This document shows positions 1 to 10,314 of a DNA stretch of 64,000 nt, piece after piece. Under the pieces are notes generated by a model. It made no database searches and was not told where the DNA came from. It worked only from the letters and a program-made list of their open reading frames with translations. A program made the translations under genes and the position numbers. The number at the start of each line of letters is the position of its first letter. Position 1 is the stretch's first letter. The stretch is from Calliphora vicina (lineage: Eukaryota; Arthropoda; Insecta; Diptera; Calliphoridae). The stretch lies in contig NC_088780.1 in the NCBI RefSeq assembly GCF_958450345.1, positions 40,788,033 to 40,852,032 of the forward strand. The letters are read 5' to 3'.

Positions 1-896
1 CACGCTTGCGCCAAATATAAGAAGCAAACGGGAAAAAATTTAGAACGTTTTATAGTTTATAGCGCTTTAAGTAATTTTAGGAAAAGGAAAAAGAAAAACA
101 AGCTACATATTTGCAGTTTATGTATGCAGTATGTACATAAACCCAACACTAACACGCTGCTGTTATTTTTTCATTGAATATTCTCAGTACGAGGTTAGGA
201 TAGAAGCCAAATCATATTTTCTTGTGGTTACATGCTTATCGTTGCAATGATAATAAAGTTGCCTCAACGTGTTGTTATAGTTAGTTGCAGGCAAGTACGT
301 GCGTATGTAAAATTTTTTGCAGTATAGTTTACTGTGTGAATTGTGTGATAAGTTTTTAGATACAAATTTTATAGTTTTGCATGTAGAGCAAAGATTTTTT
401 TAAATTTCGATTTATTAGAAAATAATACAAGTTTTTTTTACTAATATCACAGTAATACAAAAGTGATATAAAAAAATGTTCAAGGATTCTCATGTAGCAA
501 TTCATATTTTAAAAAACTTATAACCAAATAAAACCATTAATACAATTTAATAATAATATTATTATTAGATTTGAATGCATATAAATAAGCTATTTTTAAT
601 AAAATTAAGGCAATAATTTTTTCTGTGTTGTACTTGAAAATAATAAAATAAAACTTGAAAGTAAAAGGTACACATTTTACACGGAAAAAGTGAAAAATTT
701 CAAAAGAAGGCATGGTTTTTGAATATCCTGAAGGGTGGAGGAAAGAATTATGTACTAGCATATTTTATTATTAAATTTAGAACTTGAGGCTTACCACTTT
801 AAAGGAAATGAAGTAAAATTTCATGGTTTTGCGAGTTTTCTGAAAAAAAGAATTTAAATTCGGATTAGTGTAAAATTCAAACGGATTAAGACATCG
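1..896. other. AT-rich DNA without recognisable feature
   Basis: I see no credible gene, RNA gene or complete repeat here. The only open frame longer than 70 codons (minus strand, about 537-761) is low-complexity Phe/Lys/Ile/Asn-rich and resembles no family I know. The last bases border the left target-site duplication of the retrotransposon that follows. Confidence 0.6.
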
Positions 897-980
897 TCAT
901 AAAATTGGAACTTATAGAGATGGAAGGGTTAATTAATCAGTGGATTTGATATTATATTCAACCAATAATATATTCGATTT
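897..980. repeat. Left copy of 84-bp target-site duplication
   Basis: This stretch is repeated at 2421-2504 with a single mismatch (gagatggaag here, gagatcgaag there). The two copies exactly flank the retrotransposon at 981-2420. They are best read as the target-site duplication made at insertion. Confidence 0.9.
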
Positions 981-1041
981 TTTTTTTCTTGGACCAGCAC
1001 TCAGGGGATGACCCCTACTCATGCAAAGCATTGTGTTGGAA

Positions 1042-2391
1042 CTAGGAAAATAGGTTATGGGAGGGAGGATAGAGGGAGTAGTGTTTGTGGACATTTGATT
1101 TGAATTTTCCTATATTGAAAATGACAGGAAATACTTCAGGGGGAAGCTTATTCCACATACGGACAGTACGGCTAAAGAACAAATTTTCCCTGTAATGTGT
1201 TGTGCGATCTACTGTCCAGTCGACAACGAATTGATGTGCCCTTGCCGAAGAGCGTGTGTTGCGACGATGTTCCAGTGAGTCAATAGAGCTGGATACCCTA
1301 CTGTCACCGATAAGCATCTTCGCCCTCTCCTGTACGCGGTCGAGTAACTCCAAAATAGACTTCGAAGCACCGGCCCACACATGAGCGTTGTATTCCATTT
1401 TAGGTCGGATAAAAGTGGTGTAAATAGTAAGGAGATCAGATGGAGTGAAGTATTTCTTACACCGTTTTAGAAAACCAAGGCACTTGAATGCTTCTTCCGA
1501 CACTCGAAAAATGTGTTTTGTCCAGCGGACATCGCACTGAATACTCATGCCTAGAACATCAAGAGCTTCTGATTCCTTAATATTTACACCACCCATAAAA
1601 ACAGATGGAGCAACATGATCTGTTGTGCGTTTGTGTGTTAACATACAACATTGAGTCTTGCGTGCGTTGAAATCGACTCTATTCGCACAACCCCATTCAG
1701 AGATTGTCACAAGATCTTGGTTAAGCGTGTCATTCATGTTTTGCCTCATTGCCCCAATCTCCGACAGGCTTGGTCTATAATTGAATGCATATGAATGGCA
1801 AATGTTGCTGTCATCTGCAAAAGAGTAGATAGGGTTGGAAGTTTGACGTAGAAGGTCGTTTATAAAGATAAGAAATAGAGTAGGAGAAAGGACGGAGCCT
1901 TGCGGTACCCCTGAATTGATCTTGAACTCGTTTGATGAAATTCCATCTATAACAACTCGTATAGTGCGATCTCTGAGAAAGCTCGATATAAATCGACAGA
2001 AGTTATTACCAACACCAAAAGCAATAAGTTTTGCTAAAAGCGCACCATGCCATACTCTATCAAACGCTTTAGAAATATCTAGAGCCACCACTTTACTTTC
2101 GCCAAAACGGTGTATGGAACGACACCATTTTTCCGATAGGAAGGCTAGCAAGTCTCCCGTAGAGCGTCCTCTACGAAAGCCATACTGCCGGTCGCTGAGT
2201 AAATTGTTGGACTCTAAATATTTCACAAGATGGTAGTTAACCATACCCTCCATAACTTTGGAAAGTGCAGAACAAATTGCTATTGGGCGATAATTTTCAG
2301 GGTTGTTAGCCTCTCCCTTTTGAGGAATTGGCGTTACATTAGCAACCTTCCAACATACTGGAAAATTGCCGGCACGGTATAAAGTGCTCAA
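1042..2391 (-). CDS. Reverse transcriptase fragment of a non-LTR retrotransposon
   Basis: The 449-residue frame encodes the RT domain and C-terminal region of a LINE polyprotein that copies its RNA at a nicked genomic target (target-primed reverse transcription). Visible in order: a region near residues 15-50 with PIPQKG and NYRPIAICSALSKVME; a finger motif YGFRRGRSTG near 70; DISKAFDRVWH near 100 with the first catalytic Asp; SGVPQGSVLSPTLFLIFINDL near 160; and the catalytic FADD box near 193. The C-terminus has the RMWNKLPPEVF-type block typical of arthropod non-LTR elements. The upstream endonuclease and ORF1 are missing. The first Met is simply the first after truncation: the frame reads upstream to 2397, where the inverted arm begins. 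It has no disabling mutations. The clade (jockey/CR1 group) is inferred. Expression is unlikely without the promoter. Confidence 0.9.
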   Translation of the reverse strand: MSTLYRAGNFPVCWKVANVTPIPQKGEANNPENYRPIAICSALSKVMEGMVNYHLVKYLESNNLLSDRQYGFRRGRSTGDLLAFLSEKWCRSIHRFGESKVVALDISKAFDRVWHGALLAKLIAFGVGNNFCRFISSFLRDRTIRVVIDGISSNEFKINSGVPQGSVLSPTLFLIFINDLLRQTSNPIYSFADDSNICHSYAFNYRPSLSEIGAMRQNMNDTLNQDLVTISEWGCANRVDFNARKTQCCMLTHKRTTDHVAPSVFMGGVNIKESEALDVLGMSIQCDVRWTKHIFRVSEEAFKCLGFLKRCKKYFTPSDLLTIYTTFIRPKMEYNAHVWAGASKSILELLDRVQERAKMLIGDSRVSSSIDSLEHRRNTRSSARAHQFVVDWTVDRTTHYRENLFFSRTVRMWNKLPPEVFPVIFNIGKFKSNVHKHYSLYPPSHNLFS

Positions 2392-2420
2392 AAGGTTAGC
2401 ACTTTATACCGTGCCGGCAA
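2366..2420. repeat. Snap-back inverted repeat at LINE 5' end
   Basis: The arms 2366-2388 and 2398-2420 are perfect 23-bp reverse complements. The 9-bp loop at 2389-2397 is caaaaggtt. The inner arm and loop are genuine RT coding sequence, and the outer arm is an inverted copy that ends exactly at the target duplication. Confidence 0.95.
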
Positions 2421-2504
2421 TCATAAAATTGGAACTTATAGAGATCGAAGGGTTAATTAATCAGTGGATTTGATATTATATTCAACCAATAATATATTCG
2501 ATTT
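2421..2504. repeat. Right copy of 84-bp target-site duplication
   Basis: Matches 897-980 over 84 bases with one substitution and directly abuts the foldback end of the LINE. Confidence 0.9.
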
Positions 2505-2816
2505 AAATTTTTTTCAATGCAAATTGATAATTTAGGATCTTTTAATCTGTTAAAATTTCATTGGTGCACCAAGTACAGTAACAATTTTTGCTTAAATACT
2601 AGGGTGATTCGATATTTTTTAGAAATTCTTCGACATTTTTTAGAAACAGGTTTTCGGTTTCTTCGAAAAATTGCAATTTAATATAAACCGGTTTCGGTTT
2701 TTTAATAATAACGGATTTTTTTTTGGAAAAATATTAAAATGCTAGAAATAAGAAGAAAGAAAAGTTATTAAAATAATAGTTATTAAAGCAAAAACAGTTC
2801 ATAAAAAACATAAAAG

Positions 2817-5262
2817 AAACAAGTAAGAGTACTATATTCGGCCGTGCCGAATCTTAAATACCCTCCACCTAAATATGATGGTATAAAAGCTGAAATAATA
2901 TAACAATTGTTAGAAAGACTAGTTTACGAAGAAGATATTTTTTTTCAAATGTACAAAAAATTGTATCTAATTCAGCAATTTATAACTGAAATTCCTATTA
3001 GAACGTTTGACACAGTTAATTATTGTCTTTTAATTGAGAAATTGTCGTCTAAACTTAATTTTTCTAAATCTTCGTGTAAATTATTATTTTCTTACATAGG
3101 TAACCGTTAACAGTTTGTTGGAACTGGGTTAAACGATCTACAATATCTGAGTGTCAAAGTGGCGCACAGTGGTATGAGAAAAAAAAGAGGAAAATAAATC
3201 TGTAACTTCTAAACCCTTAGTCCGATTTTAATGAAATTTCACATGCGCAAAGGGGAAGTGTTGTCGAGTTTAAGTCTGGACCTCGTGAAATGAAATTTAA
3301 CAATTTATATACTTAATAATTAGTTAATACGTTTGGATCAACATTTTTCCCTTTTAACCTCAAGTGAAGAAACAGAGTATAAAAAAAAGGGTATACAAAT
3401 ATATTTAGACAAATTTCAAAATATTTGGTTGTGGGACCTTTGCGGGAGCTATGACCTATTATGATTCGATTGTCATAGAATATTTTTACGTGATTTTTAT
3501 GTATTTATATGAGAGCTGTGGCCAATTATGGACCAATATTCACAAAATTCAGTATTATGATTTTTGAATACAAATTACTGATCTGTGTACCATTTTGGTT
3601 AAATATATGGATGCTATGACCTATTATGATCCTAAGTATTTAAGGGCTTTTTTTGTAGAATTTCATATAAACAACGCTATTAGCAAGAGTGGACCTTATG
3701 TGGGAGCTATGCCGAATTATGCACCAATATTTAAAAAATCTTGTAGTACGATTCTTGGATACAAATTACTGATCGGTGTAAAATTTTGGTTGAGTGTAGA
3801 TTTTTATGGATATTTGTGCACGGTAATGTGTTTTCCTGAAGTAGTTCTTATATGGAGGTTATGACCAATTATGGGCCTATCATAATAAAATTTGGTACAT
3901 CGATTTTGAATAAATTTGTTTTGAATTTCAACCTGATAACTATATTTGTAAGAAATTCATGAGGATATTAGTGATTTTCGGGAGTGGACCTTATATGGGA
4001 GCTATGGTTAAATATGGACCGATATTCACAAAATCCAGAAGTATGATTACTGGATTCAAATTACTGGATCTGTGCGTAATTTCATTTTGATATCGATATG
4101 TTTTTAATACTTTTTAAGGTTAATATCTTTTTTCGGAAATGGGCCTTATAGGGGAGCTATGACCAATTATCGGCCAATCTGCATAAAATTTGGAACAGTG
4201 ATGTCTATATATATGAGTATAATTTGTGTGGAATTTTAGCATGATAAATGTATTTATAAGAGATTTATGAGTACTTAACTGATTTTTGGAAGTGGACCTT
4301 ATATGGGAGCTATGGTCAAATATGGACCGATATTCACAAAATCCAGTAGTAAATATCCAGTTCTAAATATAAACTATGGATGTGTGTGAAATTTTGTTTT
4401 GATATTGATATTTTTTAGATATTTATGTAGGTTATTGTGTTTTTCGGAAGTGGTCCTTATATGGGAGCTATAACCAATTATCGACCGATCTTCATAGAAT
4501 TAGGTACAGCGATTTTGGTATATATGGGGATTATTCATGTGGAATTTCAACTTGATAGCGATATTTATAAGACATTTATGCTTATTTAAGGGATTTTCGG
4601 AAGTGTACTTTATATGGGGGCTATGGTCAAATATGGGCCGATCCACGAAAAATTTTGTAATATAATTTCTTTTACCACGAAACTTATTTTTGCTGAATTT
4701 CATGTGGATATTCCTATTTTGTAGGCATTTATAGACCATAGAACCATATTTCGGGAAAAAATTTGTATGGGGGCTAGGAGAAATCATGGACCGATTCTTA
4801 TAATTTTCACCAGAGTTACTCCTTTTATCATAAAAGTAACGAGTGCAAAATTTTATGATTTTAGCTGCAATATATTTACAAAAAATGTCCAAAAATATGT
4901 GAAAATTATCAATTTTTTTTTGAGGTTGTCCCACATTTTCATTCATAACTTTGGTTCCACTGTACCGATTTCGCTGATTTTCAATACCAAACTGCTTAGG
5001 ACAATAATAAACATTTTTCTTGCAACTCTACTAAGTTTGTTTGCGTATTTTGGACGTGAGCGTGTTTTACACAGACGGACAGACGGACAGACGGACAGAC
5101 GGACAGACAGACGGACATGGCTAAATCGACTTAGAATTTCATAAGGATCAATAATATATATACTTTGTTGGGTCTCAGATGAATATTTCTCAATGTTACA
5201 CACGGAATGACAAACTTATATATACCCTCATTCACCACTTATGGTGGTGGAGGGTATAAAAA
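2817..5262 (-). mobile_element. Composite repeat copy 1 (module B then A, inverted)
   Basis: Full-length composite in reverse orientation: module B at 2817-3388, then module A at 3389-5262, ending ggagggtataaaaa. B begins aaacaagtaagagtac next to the hairpin ATTCGGC/GCCGAAT. A holds about eight degenerate 152-bp units and the GTCCGTCTGT tract (five gtccgt units at about 5070-5115). A small variant near 4349-4360 (gtagtaaatatccag) is shared only with the copy at 36006. It is non-coding: the conserved short frames on both strands are by-products of sequence identity. Confidence 0.93.
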
Positions 5263-5348
5263 GAGATCATATAATTATGATAAAGAATAAACATGTATTC
5301 TAATAACAAAAAATAAACCTTCAATTCTAATTTTGATTACTTTTTTAA

Positions 5349-6578
5349 CCTTCAAAATGTCTTCGGGTCAAATTTGACCCATTTTGAAATCAAAATTTAA
5401 TCTTTTCTAAAAGTGTTAAGTGATATTTTAATTTCATTTAAATTCAAATGTCAACAACTACCTACGCACACTGGTTTTTTTCCGTTTTTTTTGGCATAAA
5501 CTCTAATTTAAAAGCAATTGAATTGACATTTGGTTTATATACAGTTTTTATACTCCCAAGATGACCTACCAAGTTTTATATGATTTGGAATACTATTTCA
5601 TATCGCTGCCATTTAACCGATCTGGCCGACATTTTGTTGTTTCCACTAAAACTATTATTTTTAAATTTTGATTTTTTCGAAAACGTATGGGTTCGGCAAA
5701 AACGATTAGTTTCTTATTAATCTGCACACTTTGGTTAATAACTTCTCACTTACAATTTTTTACTACGCTTTGCCATGCAAAAGTACTGATCCACGAATTA
5801 CAACTACACTGTACAATTGGACAAAAACACATAACAACGTCACAGACATTGGTAAACTATAGTTTTACATACCAGGACAAACCTTTTCCATATTAATTCT
5901 TTTCACTTTTGTGTAAACTTTCGTCAGAACAAACAATCAAAGTTGCAAAATTTTCCTCGCCAATTTCACACAAAACGTGTGGTACATAATAAGCTTTCTT
6001 TAACAGCGCGCAAACAGAACTGTATTGCTCCACATGTTAAAGTTAAATAATTTTTTTGTCTAACTAGGGTGTTTAAAAATTAAAAATCAACAATATTTTA
6101 AAATACTTAACATAAAGAAATTTATTTTATGCCAAAAAAAACCAGTGTGCTACGTTAGGTTTTCAGAAAAACAAATTGGCAAAAAAATATCTATACAATT
6201 TTTTGCACTTTGAGTCATATTTGACCTCTCTCTCTTACGCACAATTAAGTTAAATGTTTACAGAGCTTTGGTAGGTAGCTGTAATATATATCTGTCTCTT
6301 TTCATCATACCTGCTGAACATTATACTTGTATGAAAACTGCGATTCCCCGGTTAGTTACCAAAGCTATGTTTTTCTTATCCTTCATAAGGTTTTCGGTTC
6401 AAATTTTACCTATTTTGAAATTAAACTTTTATTTTTTCAAAAAGTTAGTGGTTGATATTCTTCATATTTTATGACGCTTATTTAATTTCAAATGTTCAAA
6501 ACTAAGTTAGGTTTAAAAAAAAAAATTGGGAAAAAAATTATATATTTTCTATTTGGGTCAAATTTGACCCGAAGATCG
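5349..6578. mobile_element. Possible TTAA-flanked (piggyBac-type) non-autonomous element
   Basis: The perfect 20-bp inverted repeat CTTCGGGTCAAATTTGACCC occurs at 5361-5380 and, reverse-complemented, at 6555-6574. TTAA lies just outside at 5345-5348 and 6579-6582. A second, inner inverted pair (cacactgg...ggcataaa) lies at about 5467-5502 and 6125-6157. The stretch 6345-6480 also resembles 5345-5460 as a degenerate direct repeat. The bases between TTAA and the 20-bp arms differ at the two ends, so the true termini are uncertain. I see no transposase. Confidence 0.45.
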
Positions 6579-7187
6579 TTAACGCCAGTAAATGTGAACC
6601 CCTAATGAAGGCTAAAATAATCTCTTAAGAATAAAACACAGTTTAAATGCTTCGGCGTATATCAATTTTTTTAAACTTAGGCCTGGTAACTTATCAAAAT
6701 TTTAAGCATAGTTTTCATACAAAAAAAAATATTTAAACATTGATTAAGCTTAACTATGTTTAAAATATTGTTAAGTTAACCGGCCTTAAAGTTTTTAATA
6801 CACTAAAGCTCATAAAAACACACTTTAAACAAAAACCGGCTATTCGAGGAAAAAAACCCGGTTTCTTTGATATTCGAAATGTGAGCCTTTCAAAAAAAAA
6901 CCGAAACCGACTTAACCAAAAAAAAACGGTTCTAACCGGTTATTAAAAACCGGGCCGATCACCCTATTAAATACACACCGCTCATGTGTTTACATTAAAT
7001 TAAATGAACGTAATAGAAATGCTCTAACTTTTTATACGGATTAGATACAATTCTTTTTTGACATTCAGATAAGAACAGAGTTTTTAGTGATTTGCTTAAC
7101 ATTTTGTAAGCCCGATTTGAAGAGTGCGGTCGCTAGCATTCATTCCAACTACGAACCCGTGGAAATACAAATCAACTCATAGCTTGT

Positions 7188-7257
7188 TTCGCAATATCGA
7201 AACAAATATTTCGTTCGCATTCTAAGCGAAAGAAAACAGACCTTGATTTCCCTAACC
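7188..7257. repeat. Single arm of a foldback repeat
   Basis: Resembles the left arm and adjoining loop of the foldback at 26336-26477, including cgcaatat, atttcgttcgcattct, gaacgaaag-like and ttccctaac blocks. Only one arm is present here. Confidence 0.6.
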
Positions 7258-7506
7258 ACACAGAAATTCATAATTGGAATAAAATTTTCATAAATATAAA
7301 TTTTATTTCCCCAAATTTTTTTCATTCAGAATAAGAACATGTTCCTAAATATATTAAAACTAACACAGCGGCCCATTTAAAATATAGTGACTTCATCGTT
7401 GGAATTTTCAGCAGTAACTCAGCCATGTCAATGCCTTTGGTTACGTAATAATCTTTTGTGGACTATTGAGAACATATTAAAAAAAATTATCCAAAAAGGT
7501 CCATTG

Positions 7507-8246
7507 CACTGTGGTTCCAAAAATCTAGGTGGACAAAATTATTTGGTGATCTTTTTATATAGAATTGGTATCATCGATTCCAAAAAAAAATGTTTAAAAG
7601 ATCAATATAAACTTTTTTTCAAGTTACAGTAGGGTCTAGATATAATATATAAAAAACATTAATAAAAAATTGAAAAAAAATACTTTTTCATGTCTTTCTG
7701 AAACTAAATTTTTAAAAAGATCTGTATTTACTATATTTCAAGTTACAGTAGGCTATCAAAAAATCAATAATAAATAAAGAAATATTTCTAAAAATTCCAT
7801 TCCGTAAAAATTAAAAAAAAGGACTATAACAGTAAAATCGAGAGGCCCATAAATATAAGATATACACAATAAAAGCCTATATCAATGTTTATCTATGTTT
7901 TGAAGTATGAATTTCGATATGGTAAAACCATTGAGATATATCTAATTTAGTAAATCAGTAAAATATTAAAAAAAAATAACGAAAATATGATTCAAAATTT
8001 GTTGAACTTCTGGCGCTGCTGTCGAAAAAACGAAATGTCCAATTGAAAATTTTTTAAGTAGAAATTTATAACCGGTTATGGCCAATAGGCTAGGTTGTTG
8101 AAAATAAATAATAAATAAAAAAAAAATCCCATTTGTATTGGAGGAGAGCAGATTGTCAGCTTCCGAAAAAACTTAGTCTTTCCAAATGCTGAAGATACCG
8201 ATTTTCATAATTTTGTCCACCTAGATTTTTATTTGGAACCACAGTG
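7507..8246. mobile_element. TIR DNA element, 740 bp, 5-bp duplication
   Basis: The left end CACTGTGGTTCCAAAAATCT and the reverse-complemented right end CACTGTGGTTCCAAATAAAA continue as inverted repeats over about 36-40 bp (7507-7543 and 8208-8246), ending in a shared ctaggtggacaaaattat block. Both ends are flanked by CATTG (7502-7506 and 8247-8251). The interior is AT-rich without a transposase. Superfamily not assigned: 5-bp duplications with CACTG ends fit some hAT-like groups. Confidence 0.65.
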
Positions 8247-8251
8247 CATTG

Positions 8252-8452
8252 GTTCAATTCTTCATTATTTTTATATAAAAAGTGCAATATTTATGAAAGA
8301 CGGAGTTTTAAAGTGGCATATTTTCGAATCTGATTGAGATATTGACTTGAAATTTTTTTGTTTGGTAAACAATTTTGATACAAATTTTAGCTTTAGAAAT
8401 TCAAAAAATTTTTGTTTTTTAACAAAACTCCATGAAATTTTCAATGTTTTTT
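8252..8452. repeat. Fragment related to the 31.3-32.5 kb element
   Basis: Bases 8278-8365 are a diverged reverse-complement match to about 32355-32440 (agtgcaatatt, gacggagttttaaagtggcat, gagatattgacttgaaattt). It directly precedes the tandem composite array. Confidence 0.55.
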
Positions 8453-10314
8453 TATACCCTCCACCACCATAAGTGGTGAATGAGGGTATATATAAGTTTG
8501 TCATTCCGTGTGTAACATTGAGAAATATTCATCTGAGACCCAACAAAGTATATATATTATTGATCCTTATGAAATTCTAAGTCGATTTAGCCATGTCCGT
8601 CTGTCTGTCCGTCTGTCCGTCTGTCCGTCTGTGTAAAACACGCTCACGTCCAAAATACGCAAACAAACTTAGTAGAGTTGCAAGAAAAATGTTTATTATT
8701 GTCCTAAGCAGTTTGGTATTGAAAATCAGCGAAATCGGTACAGTGGAACCAAAGTTATGAATGAAAATGTGGGACAACCTCAAAAAAAAATTGATAATTT
8801 TCACATATTTTTGGACATTTTTTGTAAATATATTGCAGCTAAAATCATAAAATTTTGCACTCGTTACTTTTATGATAAAAGGAGTAACTCTGGTGAAAAT
8901 TATAAGAATCGGTCCATGATTTCTCCTAGCCCCCATACAAATTTTTTCCCGAAATATGGTTCTATGGTCTATAAATGCCTACAAAATAGGAATATCCACA
9001 TGAAATTCAGCAAAAATAAGTTTCGTGGTAAAAGAAATTATATTACAAAATTTTTCGTGGATCGGCCCATATTTGACCATAGCCCCCATATAAAGTACAC
9101 TTCCGAAAATCCCTTAAATAAGCATAAATGTCTTATAAATATCGCTATCAAGTTGAAATTCCACATGAATAATCCCCATATATACCAAAATCGCTGTACC
9201 TAATTCTATGAAGATCGGTCGATAATTGGTTATAGCTCCCATATAAGGACCACTTCCGAAAAACACAATAACCTACATAAATATCTAAAAAATATCAATA
9301 TCAAAACAAAATTTCACACACATCCATAGTTTATATTTAGAAATCATACTACTGGATTTTGTGAATATCGGTCCATATTTGACCATAGCTCCCATATAAG
9401 GTCCACTTCCAAAAATCAGTTAAGTACTCATAAATCTCTTATAAATACATTTATCATGCTAAAATTCCACACAAATTATACTCATATATATAGACATCAC
9501 TGTTCCAAATTTTATGCAGATTGGCCGATAATTGGTCATAGCTCCCCTATAAGGCCCATTTCCGAAAAAAGATATTAACCTTAAAAAGTATTAAAAACAT
9601 ATCGATATCAAAATGAAATTACGCACAGATCCAGTAATTTGAATCCAGTAATCATACTTCTGGATTTTGTGAATATCGGTCCATATTTAACCATAGCTCC
9701 CATATAAGGTCCACTCCCGAAAATCACTAATATCCTCATGAATTTCTTACAAATATAGTTATCAGGTTGAAATTCAAAACAAATTTATTCAAAATCGATG
9801 TACCAAATTTTATTATGATAGGCCCATAATTGGTCATAACCTCCATATAAGAACTACTTCAGGAAAACACATTACCGTGCACAAATATCCATAAAAATCT
9901 ACACTCAACCAAAATTTTACACCGATCAGTAATTTGTATCCAAGAATCGTACTACAAGATTTTTTAAATATTGGTGCATAATTCGGCATAGCTCCCACAT
10001 AAGGTCCACTCTTGCTAATAGCGTTGTTTATATGAAATTCTACAAAAAAAGCCCTTAAATACTTAGGATCATAATAGGTCATAGCATCCATATATTTAAC
10101 CAAAATGGTACACAGATCAGTAATTTGTATTCAAAAATCATAATACTGAATTTTGTGAATATTGGTCCATAATTGGCCACAGCTCTCATATAAATACATA
10201 AAAATCACGTAAAAATATTCTATGACAATCGAATCATAATAGGTCATAGCTCCCGCAAAGGTCCCACAACCAAATATTTTGAAATTTGTCTAAATATATT
10301 TGTATACCCTTTTT
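8453..10314 (+). mobile_element. Composite repeat copy 2, module A only (array unit 1)
   Basis: First unit of a head-to-tail array. It starts tataccctccaccaccataa and is followed after exactly 1862 bp by the next unit. It carries four gtccgt units. Internal degenerate units are marked by recurrent cATAGCTCCCATATAAGG-type blocks at about 8926, 9078, 9231, 9384, 9537, 9692, 9835 and 9987. Confidence 0.93.

Larger units (their letters stand above)
981..2420 (-). mobile_element. 5'-truncated non-LTR retrotransposon (LINE), 1440 bp
   Basis: The element runs on the minus strand. Its 3' end is on the left and starts with a T-run at 977-987, which is a poly-A tail on the sense strand, followed by a 3' UTR of about 60 bp and the RT frame. 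There is no ORF1 or endonuclease, so it is 5'-truncated. The 5' end carries a foldback: 23-bp perfect inverted arms at 2366-2388 and 2398-2420 separated by a 9-bp loop. The single mismatch in the 84-bp target duplication and the open RT frame indicate a recent insertion. The element seems complete for what was inserted and is not an internal fragment. Confidence 0.92.
2600..6966. mobile_element. hAT-type non-autonomous element, host to two nested insertions
   Basis: The left end reads TAGGGTGATTCG and the right end, reverse-complemented, TAGGGTGATCGG. Both are flanked by the 8-bp direct repeat TTAAATAC (2592-2599 and 6967-6974). An 8-bp duplication with TAGGG-type termini is the signature of the hAT superfamily. 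Both ends continue with CCGGTTT-rich inverted sequence (about 2650-2710 and 6835-6955). Subtracting the composite at 2817-5262 and the TTAA-flanked element at 5349-6578 leaves about 0.7 kb with no transposase, so it is a MITE-like element that was later invaded twice. Confidence 0.78.

Noticed and set aside
2907..3110. Recurrent 67-codon frame in module B as a gene
   Set aside because: Identical in all full B modules for the same reason. The diverged B' at 14402 lacks most of it through an internal deletion.
3595..3864. Recurrent 89-codon frame (also at 9834, 11696, 18658, 22621 and 37392) as a conserved gene
   Set aside because: It lies within the degenerate 152-bp repeats of module A, has no family resemblance, and is identical among copies only because the DNA is near-identical. 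It is lost in the diverged copy at 12177.
2817..5262. Composite repeat as an LTR retrotransposon or large TIR transposon
   Set aside because: I found no terminal direct repeats, primer-binding site or pol motifs. The two ends are different sequences, not inverted copies, and no consistent target duplication is evident.
8577..8640. (GTCCGTCTGT)n tract as a regulatory or CRISPR-like repeat
   Set aside because: It is a simple internal tandem tract common to modules A, C and F, with unit number varying by copy. There are no unique spacers.
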